NCBI GenBank assembly: GCA_002405555.1
Contig: DHMA01000188.1
Coordinates: 1,339-10,002, forward strand
Direction: 5' to 3'
DNA length: 8,664 nucleotides
Source: Opitutia bacterium UBA4654
GTDB lineage: Bacteria > Verrucomicrobiota > Verrucomicrobiia > Opitutales > Intestinicryptomonadaceae
The position numbers and the translations under genes are program-made. Below are positions 1 through 5,727 of this stretch, piece after piece; the first letter of the stretch is position 1; the number at the start of each line of letters is the position of its first letter. The notes below the pieces were generated by a model that made no database searches, had not been told where the DNA came from, and saw only the letters and a list, made by a program, of their open reading frames with translations.

Positions 1-377
1 CCGTGTGCGCGGCGGTCTGCGCGGCGTCGGGAGCCGCGCTTTCGGGCTTTGTTTTCGGGCTTTCCGACCGCTTCGGCGGGCTCGGAATCCGCGCCGTTCA
101 TACAACTTCCGCGTATTGGACTTTCGTTTTGTGCGGCGTCCACGTCGGACTCCGCGCGGGCTTTCTGCGCTTCGTTCCGAAGATTGCCTCCGCCGCCGTT
201 TTCTGCGCGGGCGCGTATTTTTTCTTATCGCGCGGAATGCCCGAAAAACTTTTCGCGGGGGCGTCCTTCGATTTTTACGAAATGCCCTTTGCCGCCTATT
301 TCTGCCAGACGGCGGCGATTCTTTTCGCCGCGGCGTTCGGCGCGCGCGCCCTGCGGAAACTCCTGTGGCGGAGGTGA
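1..377 (+). CDS. DUF4405 membrane protein (cytochrome b561-like), 3' part only
   Basis: The gene runs in from the left edge; the first complete codon is at 3 and the stop is TGA at 375-377, leaving 124 visible residues. The visible part is strongly hydrophobic, with probable membrane helices near residues 38-55, 62-75 and 94-113. The stretch HTTSAYWTFVLCGVHVGLR resembles the second half of DUF4405 integral membrane proteins, where a His-containing helix reads like H-x-x-A-S-Y-W-x-F-V-L-x-x-x-H-x-G-L. The two histidines (visible residues 33 and 47) are 14 apart, the spacing seen in b-type cytochromes that hold two haems on one helix, so haem binding is a reasonable inference. A GTG at position 3 could be read as a start, but the family needs an N-terminal helix pair that would lie off the window. 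The physiological role is unknown. It faces a minus-strand gene and I see no terminator on its own strand. Confidence 0.72.
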   Translation, partial: VCAAVCAASGAALSGFVFGLSDRFGGLGIRAVHTTSAYWTFVLCGVHVGLRAGFLRFVPKIASAAVFCAGAYFFLSRGMPEKLFAGASFDFYEMPFAAYFCQTAAILFAAAFGARALRKLLWRR

Positions 378-389
378 TTTTCGGGGCGC

Positions 390-419
390 AAAAAATGCGG
401 CTTGCAAAGGCAAACCGCA
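390..419 (-). terminator. Intrinsic terminator of the 76-residue gene
   Basis: Read on the minus strand, a 10-bp stem (TGCGGTTTGC paired with GCAAGCCGCA, one G-U wobble) closes a four-base loop and is followed directly by six T. On the plus strand the wobble becomes a C/A mismatch and no T run follows, so the element is directional. It sits about 25 bases beyond the stop of the small minus-strand gene and supports that gene being real and separately transcribed. Confidence 0.85.
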
Positions 420-444
420 GTGGGGCGGGGATATTTTCGCCGCG

Positions 445-675
445 CTATCTTTCGGGATTTAGCGCAAGAGTAGGCTTGATTTGCAGCCTTACCGATTCGC
501 CGCCTTCGACAAACGCGACAAAGTCGGCAACGTGGGTGGCTTCCTGCGCTTCGGTGAGGCTTTTCCACGCCTCCTCGATTTTCTCTACGGAGTCGTAGGT
601 TCCCATTACGTCCCAATTCGTTTTTTTGTTTGGGGTCGGAGTCAGCAGTTCGAATTTCGTTTTGATTGCGTTCAT
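445..675 (-). CDS. Small hypothetical protein, 76 residues
   Basis: I do not recognise this protein. It runs from ATG at 675 to a stop at 445, followed closely by a well-formed intrinsic terminator on the same strand (390-419). That terminator is the main reason for accepting it over the overlapping frames. The product is soluble-looking and slightly acidic, without a signal peptide, membrane helix or cysteine. The N-terminal third reads like alternating strand and turn (residues 6-27). A charged helix follows (about 28-45, rich in Glu and Lys), then a short hydrophobic strand (about 49-56) and another strand near 61-70. The start has only a weak purine stretch (GAAAG) upstream and no good Shine-Dalgarno site. 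It is a single-gene transcript lying between the DUF4405 gene and efp. It could be a lineage-specific small protein; no function can be assigned. Confidence 0.68.
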   Translation of the reverse strand: MNAIKTKFELLTPTPNKKTNWDVMGTYDSVEKIEEAWKSLTEAQEATHVADFVAFVEGGESVRLQIKPTLALNPER

Positions 676-833
676 TGTCTTTCGTTGTTTTCGTTTGTTT
701 TGTCGGCGGGGCGCGTCGAAATCGGATTGTCGGGAAATTTCGAATCAGTACTTTTGCCGCGTACCTCTTCAAAATCGGAACCCAAAAACCAATGCGCCCC
801 CTGTTGGTGTTGAGTTTGTCGGACGGATTGCGG

Positions 834-847
834 AATTGCAAGCAATT
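834..847. repeat. Short inverted repeat, possible operator
   Basis: AATTGC-AA-GCAATT is a perfect 6-base inverted repeat with a 2-base centre. It lies about 75 bases upstream of the candidate efp promoter, between two divergent genes. Its symmetry would suit a dimeric repressor, but a single 14-base palindrome can occur by chance, and no second copy is visible in the window. Confidence 0.25.
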
Positions 848-919
848 TCGGAGGGGAGCGGGCGATTTCCCTCAGCCGTTTCCGCGCGGACCCGCGGTCG
901 GGGAGACTCGCAAAAAATG

Positions 920-948
920 TTGACGAGCGGCGCGTTTTTTTTAATAAA
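920..948 (+). promoter_or_regulatory. Candidate sigma70 promoter of efp-argA
   Basis: TTGACG at 920-925 (5 of 6 to the -35 consensus) is followed after 17 bases by AATAAA at 943-948 (4 of 6 to the -10). An eight-T run occupies the end of the spacer. A start near 955 would give a leader of about 55 bases before the efp ATG at 1011. This also argues against an upstream efp start at 948, which would overlap the -10. Confidence 0.5.
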
Positions 949-1010
949 TGTCGATTCAATTTTTAGGAGGCAAAAGCTCCGCAAATTTCAACAATAAACA
1001 GTATAAAAAT

Positions 1011-1568
1011 ATGGCAAGTCCCACAGACATCAGAAAAGGCAGAGTAATTATGTACAACGGCACTCCGCACGCCGTTATGAGCATGCTTCACCGCACGCAG
1101 GGCAGACAGGCGGGCTTTGTGCAGACGGTTCTCCGCAACCTCTCGACGAACGCTTCGACGGCGGTCAAATTCCGCTCGACGGACTCGGTAGAATTCTGCC
1201 ACACGACCAACAAACAGCTCGAATTTTCGTACATCGACGGCGACCAATACCACTTCATCGACCCCGAAACTTTCGACGACACCGTCCTCATGGAATCGAC
1301 AATCGGCGAAGACAAAAAATGGCTCACCGAAGGCTCGCAGTACCTCATTCTCTTTGTTGACGGCGCGCCCGTTTCGCTCGAACTCCCCAACAGCATCGAA
1401 ATCAAGGTTGCGGAGGCGGCGGAAGGTCTGCGCGGCGACACGTCGTCGGCTCCCACAAAGGCGGTAACGCTCGAAAACGGCGTAACATTGCAGGTTCCGC
1501 TCTTCATCAAGCAGGGCGACGTAATCAAAGTCCGCACGGAAGACAATACCTACATCAGCAGGGCATAA
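1011..1568 (+). CDS. efp: Elongation factor P (Arg32 type)
   Basis: EF-P enters the ribosomal E site and relieves stalling at consecutive prolines. The 185-residue length is normal for the family. An N-terminal KOW-like domain (about 1-65) is followed by two OB domains. The C-terminal OB carries the expected EGLRGDT motif (about 136-142) and ends in a family-like YISRA. The start at 1011 gives an ungapped match to the family N-terminus; an in-frame ATG at 948 would add 21 unconserved residues. The modification-loop residue is arginine (Gly31-Arg32), as in the rhamnosylated Pseudomonas protein, rather than the beta-lysylated lysine of E. coli EF-P. No modification enzyme (EarP, EpmA/EpmB) is in the window. 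There is no Shine-Dalgarno site next to the ATG, which follows an A-rich stretch; an AGGAGG lies about 40 bases upstream. The gene is 4 bases from argA and probably cotranscribed. Confidence 0.96.
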   Translation: MASPTDIRKGRVIMYNGTPHAVMSMLHRTQGRQAGFVQTVLRNLSTNASTAVKFRSTDSVEFCHTTNKQLEFSYIDGDQYHFIDPETFDDTVLMESTIGEDKKWLTEGSQYLILFVDGAPVSLELPNSIEIKVAEAAEGLRGDTSSAPTKAVTLENGVTLQVPLFIKQGDVIKVRTEDNTYISRA

Positions 1569-1572
1569 CGCC

Positions 1573-2892
1573 ATGGAAAATTCCGTCCCGCTAAGCGACA
1601 AAGTGACGATTAAGGCCTCCGATTTGCGCGGCATTTTGGAGTATGTCCCGCTGTATCGGGGGCAGACCTTTGTCGTTGCGGTTGACGGAAGCGTGATTGC
1701 CTGCGACAACTTCGCAAACGTAATTACCGACATCGCCGTTCTGCGCAGCCTCGGCATAAACGTCGTGGTGGTGCACGGAATCGGCAAACAGCTGCGCGAC
1801 ATCGGCGCGGAACGCGGGGTTGCGCTTAGCGACATCTACGGAGAAAACCCCGTGGACGACGCCACGCTGTCGCTCGCCCGCGAGGTTTCCGCAACCGCGC
1901 TACAAACAATAATAGACGCGTTCGCGACAAAAAATATCCGCTGCGTTTCGACAAACGCAGTCCGCGCGACGGAAGTCGGGATAATTTCGGGCGTTGACCA
2001 CCTCAACGCGGGGCGCATAGAAAAGATAGATTTCAACGCGCTCCAAAGCCTGATTTCGCTGGGCATGATTCCCGTGCTTTCGCCCGTGGCGGTAAACAGG
2101 GAGGGCAGGATTTTCAGGATAAATTCCGACCTCCTCGCCGCAGACGTCGCAACGGGGCTGAACGCGACAAAACTCATATTTTTGACAGAGACAAGCGGGC
2201 TTAAAATAGGCGCGGAAAAGGCTCTCGCAGTGCCGCTCGCCGACGTTTCCGAATTGCTCGAAGCCCGCAGGGGCATGCTCGACCCGCGCGTGTTCTCCAA
2301 AGTGAGCTGCTCCGTCCGCGCGCTCGAATCGGCAAAAACGCAGCGCGCGCACATTCTCGACGGCCGCGAATTCGCGTGCCTGCTTACCGAGCTTTTCGAA
2401 AAGGTCGGCTGCGGCACGATGATTTACTCCGACGTCTACCAGAAAATCCGCAAGGCTGACCGCGACGACGTTTCGACGATTTTCAACCTCTCGAAAAGCT
2501 CGACCCCCCAGCAGAATCTGGTCTACCGCAGCCGCGAGGAGATAGAGTCGAAAATCGACACCTATTTCATCTACGAGATGGACGGAAGCGTAATCGCGTT
2601 CGTCAGTCTGCTCGACATTTCCGAGGGCGCGGCGGAGCTTGCAAGCCTGCACGTACAGCCGTTCTATCAGGGGCACGACGTCGGCACGCACATGGTTGAA
2701 TTCATCGTGCGCGAGGCAAAAAAGGCGGGCTTCAAAAAGCTTTTCGCGCTCAGCACAAAAAGCGCGCCGTTCTTTTCGGACGTGTGCAAATTCACGGAAG
2801 TTCCGCCGACCGCGCTGCCGAAATCGCGACTCGAAAAATACGAGGCGTCGGGGCGTCATTCAAAGGTTTTCGTCAAGGACTTTTCCGAATAA
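1573..2892 (+). CDS. argA: Amino-acid N-acetyltransferase (N-acetylglutamate synthase)
   Basis: This enzyme makes N-acetylglutamate from glutamate and acetyl-CoA, the first step of arginine biosynthesis. At 439 residues it has the classical ArgA architecture. An amino-acid-kinase-fold domain (about 20-280) includes RGQTFVVAVDG (29-39) and LGINVVVVHG (60-69), and usually mediates arginine feedback rather than catalysis. The GNAT acetyltransferase domain (about 290-437) has the acetyl-CoA loop at LHVQPFYQGHDVGTHM (359-374). The C-terminus LPKSRLEKYEASGRHSKVF (415-433) matches the corresponding end of E. coli ArgA. ATG 1573 lies 4 bases after the efp stop; GCAGGG about 9 bases upstream is at best a weak ribosome site. 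The gene is followed by a strong terminator, so efp-argA looks like a two-gene transcript. A stand-alone acetylglutamate kinase (ArgB) is excluded by the C-terminal GNAT domain. Confidence 0.94.
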   Translation: MENSVPLSDKVTIKASDLRGILEYVPLYRGQTFVVAVDGSVIACDNFANVITDIAVLRSLGINVVVVHGIGKQLRDIGAERGVALSDIYGENPVDDATLSLAREVSATALQTIIDAFATKNIRCVSTNAVRATEVGIISGVDHLNAGRIEKIDFNALQSLISLGMIPVLSPVAVNREGRIFRINSDLLAADVATGLNATKLIFLTETSGLKIGAEKALAVPLADVSELLEARRGMLDPRVFSKVSCSVRALESAKTQRAHILDGREFACLLTELFEKVGCGTMIYSDVYQKIRKADRDDVSTIFNLSKSSTPQQNLVYRSREEIESKIDTYFIYEMDGSVIAFVSLLDISEGAAELASLHVQPFYQGHDVGTHMVEFIVREAKKAGFKKLFALSTKSAPFFSDVCKFTEVPPTALPKSRLEKYEASGRHSKVFVKDFSE

Positions 2893-2939
2893 ACGGCGGG
2901 GCTTGCGGCGCTCCGCGACATCTAAAAAACTTGCAGTAT

Positions 2940-2973
2940 TGCGCGTCCGACATTTTCGGGGCGCATTTTTTTT
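2940..2973 (+). terminator. Intrinsic terminator of efp-argA
   Basis: TGCGC and TCCGA (with one bulged G between them) pair with TCGGG and GCGCA around the loop CATTT, giving about 10 bp, followed at once by eight T (2966-2973). It lies about 50 bases after the argA stop and about 30 bases from the convergent pilT stop. On the minus strand no T run follows directly, so it serves the plus-strand operon. Confidence 0.85.
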
Positions 2974-3001
2974 GCGCGGGTTTGCGCAGATTTACACGCG
3001 T

Positions 3002-4105
3002 CTATTTCAGCCCGATAAGCTCGTTTTGCGGAATTTTGGGAGAGTCGCGCATGGCTTTCAAAAGCTCCTGCGGGCGGAACGCCTTGTCGAGCGCGTCTGC
3101 GGGAGAGACAAGCCCGCGCTCGACAAGATTCAGAAGAGAGTCTTCCATGGTGCACATTCCGCTTTGGCGTCCCGTTTGGAGCACGCTCAGAATTTGCGGC
3201 ACGCGCTGTTCGCGTATGAGGTTGCGGACTGCGGCGTTTGCGGTGAGCATTTCGAAGGCGGCAATCATGCCGCCGCGCTTCTGCCGCACGAGCGTTTGCG
3301 AAAGCACGCCGAGCAGGTTTTCTGAAAGCATCATTCTGATTTGCGGCTGTTCGCCCGCGCCGAATTGCCCGACGAGCCTGTCGATTGTCGAAACCGCCGT
3401 GCGCGTGTGCAGGGTTGCGAACACAAGGTGCCCCGTCTCGGCAAGCTCTATTGCCGTCCGCGTGGTTTCGAGGTCGCGCATTTCGCCGAGCACTATGACG
3501 TCGGGATTTTCCCTGACCGCCGAGCGCAACGCCGAGTAGAAGTTGGGCGCGTCCCTGCCTATTTCGCGTTGCGATACCATCGACTTCGCGCTTTTTATGA
3601 CGTATTCAATCGGGTCTTCGATAGTCAGAATGTGTAGACCGCGCGATTCGTTTATGATGTCCACAACCGCCGCAAGCGTCGTTGTCTTGCCCGAGCCGTT
3701 CGCGCCCGTCGCCACGAACAGCCCGTTGCTGCGCCTGCAAATGTCGGCGACGGGGAAGGGGATTCCGATTTCCGTCGCGGTCAGCCGCCGCGCGGGAATT
3801 ACGCGCAGGGCGATTTGCATGCCGCTTTCGCACATGTAGATATTTGCGCGGATGCGGGCGTTCGACGGGCTTGAAAACGCGAGGTCGATGTCCTCTCCGC
3901 GTCCGAGCTTTTCGGCGAAAATTTTCGAGCGTTCGCGCGGAAACCTTGCGAGTATTTGTTGCGCCGCGGTCTGCGGGTCGGGCGCGGCGACGCCGACGAG
4001 CGGAACGAGCGAGCCGTCCACGCGTATCCGCGCTGTCCTGCCGATGTGAATGTCGGTCGCGCCCTTTTTGATTGCCGATTCTATTGCGATGTCGAGCTCG
4101 TTCAT
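3002..4105 (-). CDS. pilT: Type IV pilus retraction ATPase PilT
   Basis: PilT is the cytoplasmic hexameric ATPase that depolymerises type IV pili and powers twitching. The 367-residue protein has the family order: N-terminal PAS-like domain (about 1-100, with ATDIHIG near 16), then the secretion ATPase core. The Walker A is GANGSGKTTT (134-143), differing from the usual GPTGSGKSTT at three positions. The Asp box is TIEDPIEY (161-168), the Walker B is VIVLGEMRD (203-211, Glu208), and the His box is ETGHLVFATLH (223-233). The AIRNLIRE-like segment that marks PilT is present as AVRNLIRE (292-299), which separates it from PilB/GspE. The ATG overlaps the rsmD stop as ATGA, so the two are translationally coupled. 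No other pilus gene is in the window, so the assembly machinery must be elsewhere. A PilU-type paralogue is possible, but the catalytic residues look intact. Confidence 0.94.
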   Translation of the reverse strand: MNELDIAIESAIKKGATDIHIGRTARIRVDGSLVPLVGVAAPDPQTAAQQILARFPRERSKIFAEKLGRGEDIDLAFSSPSNARIRANIYMCESGMQIALRVIPARRLTATEIGIPFPVADICRRSNGLFVATGANGSGKTTTLAAVVDIINESRGLHILTIEDPIEYVIKSAKSMVSQREIGRDAPNFYSALRSAVRENPDVIVLGEMRDLETTRTAIELAETGHLVFATLHTRTAVSTIDRLVGQFGAGEQPQIRMMLSENLLGVLSQTLVRQKRGGMIAAFEMLTANAAVRNLIREQRVPQILSVLQTGRQSGMCTMEDSLLNLVERGLVSPADALDKAFRPQELLKAMRDSPKIPQNELIGLK

Positions 4106-4695
4106 TTCTTTGCGAACAAAATTTGCGACGGTTTGCCCTTGGATTTTTTTCCGAGCCTTTTCAAGATTGTAAACGCGCCGTTTTCGCCGAAAGTTTCGGC
4201 GGGCGGTTCGAAATCTGCGGGGGCTTCGAGGGCGAAGACTGTTTCGGGCGAGGCTATCTGCGCGAAAGTGTCGAGAATTTGCGGAAGCAGCTTGGGGTCG
4301 GAGAGCATTTTGTAGGGCGGGTCTGCGAAAACGAAGTCGAACTTTCTTCCGCCGAGAATTTTTGCGGACTTTGCGCAGTCGGTCGGCAGAACTTCGAATG
4401 AGACGCTTCCGCCGCCGCTTTCGACCGCCTTTTTTACGGCTGCGGCGTTGCGGCGCAGGCAGTCGAGGGCGCGTCTGTCGGTCTCCAAAAACACGACTTT
4501 CGCCGCGCCCCTGCTTGCCGCTTCAAGCCCGTACGACCCCGTGCCCGCGAACATGTCGAGCACCTGTGCCCCGACCACGGCTTCGCCGAGGGACGAAAAA
4601 ACCGCCTGACGCGCCGCGTCGGTGGCGGGTCTTGTGGTGTCGCCTTTGGGGGCGTCGAGCGAAATTCCTCTTGCAAAGCCTGACGTTATTCTCAT
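4102..4695 (-). CDS. rsmD: 16S rRNA (guanine966-N2)-methyltransferase RsmD
   Basis: RsmD transfers a methyl group from S-adenosylmethionine to N2 of G966 of 16S rRNA on the small subunit. The 197 residues fit the family. The N-terminus MRITSGFARG is typical and fixes the start at 4695. RPATDAARQAVFSSLG (22-37) matches the RPTTDRVRE-type motif. The SAM-binding motif I is VLDMFAGTGSYGLEA (45-59), with acidic ETD (71-73) at the end of strand 2. The catalytic motif IV is FADPPY (123-128). The last bases overlap pilT by ATGA. The gene is divergent from lpxR with 12 bases between start codons, and a good promoter (4705-4732) lies inside the lpxR 5' end. RsmD is often beside coaD; here it is paired with pilT. 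Confidence 0.94.
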   Translation of the reverse strand: MRITSGFARGISLDAPKGDTTRPATDAARQAVFSSLGEAVVGAQVLDMFAGTGSYGLEAASRGAAKVVFLETDRRALDCLRRNAAAVKKAVESGGGSVSFEVLPTDCAKSAKILGGRKFDFVFADPPYKMLSDPKLLPQILDTFAQIASPETVFALEAPADFEPPAETFGENGAFTILKRLGKKSKGKPSQILFAKK

Positions 4696-4698
4696 ATT
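4671..4698 (+). promoter_or_regulatory. Candidate lpxR promoter inside rsmD
   Basis: TTGCAA (4671-4676, 4 of 6) is followed after 16 bases by CATATT (4693-4698, 4 of 6). The -10 overlaps the rsmD start codon. A transcript starting near 4705 would begin only about three bases before the lpxR ATG. The match is modest, but the 12-base gap forces the promoter to lie in this region. Confidence 0.35.
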
Positions 4699-4704
4699 TC
4701 CCGA

Positions 4705-4732
4705 AGTATGAGACGAAGCCCGATTTTGTCAA
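4705..4732 (-). promoter_or_regulatory. Candidate rsmD-pilT promoter inside lpxR
   Basis: Read on the minus strand, a perfect TTGACA (4732-4727) is followed after 16 bases by CATACT (4710-4705, 4 of 6). The element lies in the signal-peptide codons of lpxR and its -10 covers the lpxR ATG. The predicted start falls near 4697-4698, leaving only two or three bases before the rsmD ATG. Confidence 0.5.
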
Positions 4733-5721
4733 TTATTCTGCTTTCGACCGCCGCCGCTTTCGCTTCGGACATTCCCGCAGCCGAAACCGCCGCCCCGCAA
4801 AACGCGGAGTCGATAGCCTTCCGCGTCGAAAACGACATCTATTTTTCCGACCGCTACTACACGAACGGACTGAAGCTTTCGTACACGGGAGCGGGGCGCG
4901 ACTTCCTTTCGAGCCGCCTGCAATTCGCCGCGCTCGACCTCTTTGTCCCCGACGGCAGGCAGGCGTTCCAGACTGTTTCGGTCGGGCAGAAAATGTGCGT
5001 GGCAAGCGACATCAACATTCCCAATCCGCCGCCGACCGACCGCCCCTACGCGGGCTGGCTGTACGTCGGCTTCGGGGCGCACGAGGCGTCGGAAAACAGG
5101 CTCGATTCGCTTACGGTAAACCTCGGCGTCGTGGGGCCGATGTCGCTCGCGGAGGACGCGCAGAAATTCTACCACAGCATAATCGGCGCGGACTGGCCGC
5201 GCGGCTGGCACAACCAGATTAAAAACGAACCCGGGATAATCGTCGCCTACGAGCATTCGGAGCGTTTCTTCCGGACGCGGATTTCCGACGAATTTTCTGT
5301 CGATTCGGTCGGGTCGCTCGCGCTCGATTTGGGGAACGTCATGACGCAGGCGAGGGCGCGCGCGCTTCTGCGCTTCGGCTTCAACATGCCGTACTCCTTC
5401 CTCCCCAACAGAATAGACTCCTCCGACGGCAACGACGTCGAATGGCGTCCCACCGACGCCTCTCCCGACTGGCACTGCTTCATGTACGGCGGCGGCGCGG
5501 CGCGTTTCGTGGGCTACGACATCACCCTCGACGGCAACTCATACCGCAACAGCGCGAGCGTCGTTCCCAAATGGCTTGTGGGCGAGGCCGTCGCGGGCGT
5601 TTCCGCCCGCTACAAATGCTTTCAGGCGGATTTGACTTGGACTCTCCGCTCCGCCGAATTCAACACCCAGCGTTTGCCCGTCCACATGTTCTGGACGCTC
5701 GCCGTCAAGGCGTATTTTTAA
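4708..5721 (+). CDS. lpxR: LpxR-family lipid A 3'-O-deacylase, outer membrane
   Basis: LpxR is an outer-membrane beta-barrel that removes the 3'-acyloxyacyl chains of lipid A, usually Ca2+-dependent. The 337-residue precursor has a signal peptide with a charged start, a hydrophobic core and probable cleavage after A-F-A (residue 19). Family motifs are ENDIYFSDRYYTNGLKLSY (41-59), DRPYAGWLYVGFG (111-123) and GWHNQIKNEPG (166-176). Asn42-Asp43, His168 and Glu174 match the Asn9-Asp10, His122 and Glu128 reported as functional in Salmonella LpxR, including the His-to-Glu spacing of six, so the enzyme looks active. The protein ends in Phe, as outer-membrane barrels usually do. A PPP run (107-109) sits just before the DRPYAGW motif and may make synthesis EF-P dependent. 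It is a single gene: divergent from rsmD by 12 bases, and 6 bases from the convergent yqgE. No Shine-Dalgarno site precedes the ATG. Confidence 0.9.
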   Translation: MRRSPILSIILLSTAAAFASDIPAAETAAPQNAESIAFRVENDIYFSDRYYTNGLKLSYTGAGRDFLSSRLQFAALDLFVPDGRQAFQTVSVGQKMCVASDINIPNPPPTDRPYAGWLYVGFGAHEASENRLDSLTVNLGVVGPMSLAEDAQKFYHSIIGADWPRGWHNQIKNEPGIIVAYEHSERFFRTRISDEFSVDSVGSLALDLGNVMTQARARALLRFGFNMPYSFLPNRIDSSDGNDVEWRPTDASPDWHCFMYGGGAARFVGYDITLDGNSYRNSASVVPKWLVGEAVAGVSARYKCFQADLTWTLRSAEFNTQRLPVHMFWTLAVKAYF

Positions 5722-5727
5722 CGCGCG

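Larger units (their letters stand above)
676..1010. other. Gene-free region upstream of efp
   Basis: About 335 bases between the divergent small gene and efp. The open frames crossing it give Arg/Ser/Pro-rich, unconserved-looking products and I reject them. It holds a 6-2-6 inverted repeat (834-847), a possible GAGGGGA/TTCCCTC hairpin (about 851-873), a perfect 10-base palindrome TCCGCGCGGA (881-890), a candidate sigma70 promoter (920-948), an eight-T run (935-942) and an AGGAGG at 965-970. I find no tRNA or recognisable riboswitch in it. Confidence 0.55.

Noticed and set aside
738..746. TTTCGAATC resembling a tRNA T-loop
   Set aside because: The flanking bases do not form a T-arm stem and no acceptor or anticodon arm is found.
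935..942. Eight-T run upstream of efp as a terminator
   Set aside because: No stable hairpin immediately precedes it and no plus-strand gene needs ending here; it fits better as promoter spacer.
948..1010. Upstream in-frame ATG for efp at 948
   Set aside because: It overlaps the candidate -10 box and adds 21 residues not seen in EF-P; ATG 1011 gives the family N-terminus.
963..1835. Long minus-strand open frame across efp and the argA start
   Set aside because: It is antisense to two firmly identified genes, has Arg/Val-rich composition and no family resemblance; a shadow of GC-rich codons.
1900..2859. 319-codon minus-strand open frame within argA
   Set aside because: Fully antisense to argA; the product is Arg/Val/Glu-rich with no recognisable motif.
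4362..5222. 286-codon plus-strand frame across rsmD and lpxR
   Set aside because: Arg-rich product spanning two real genes on opposite strands; no family match.
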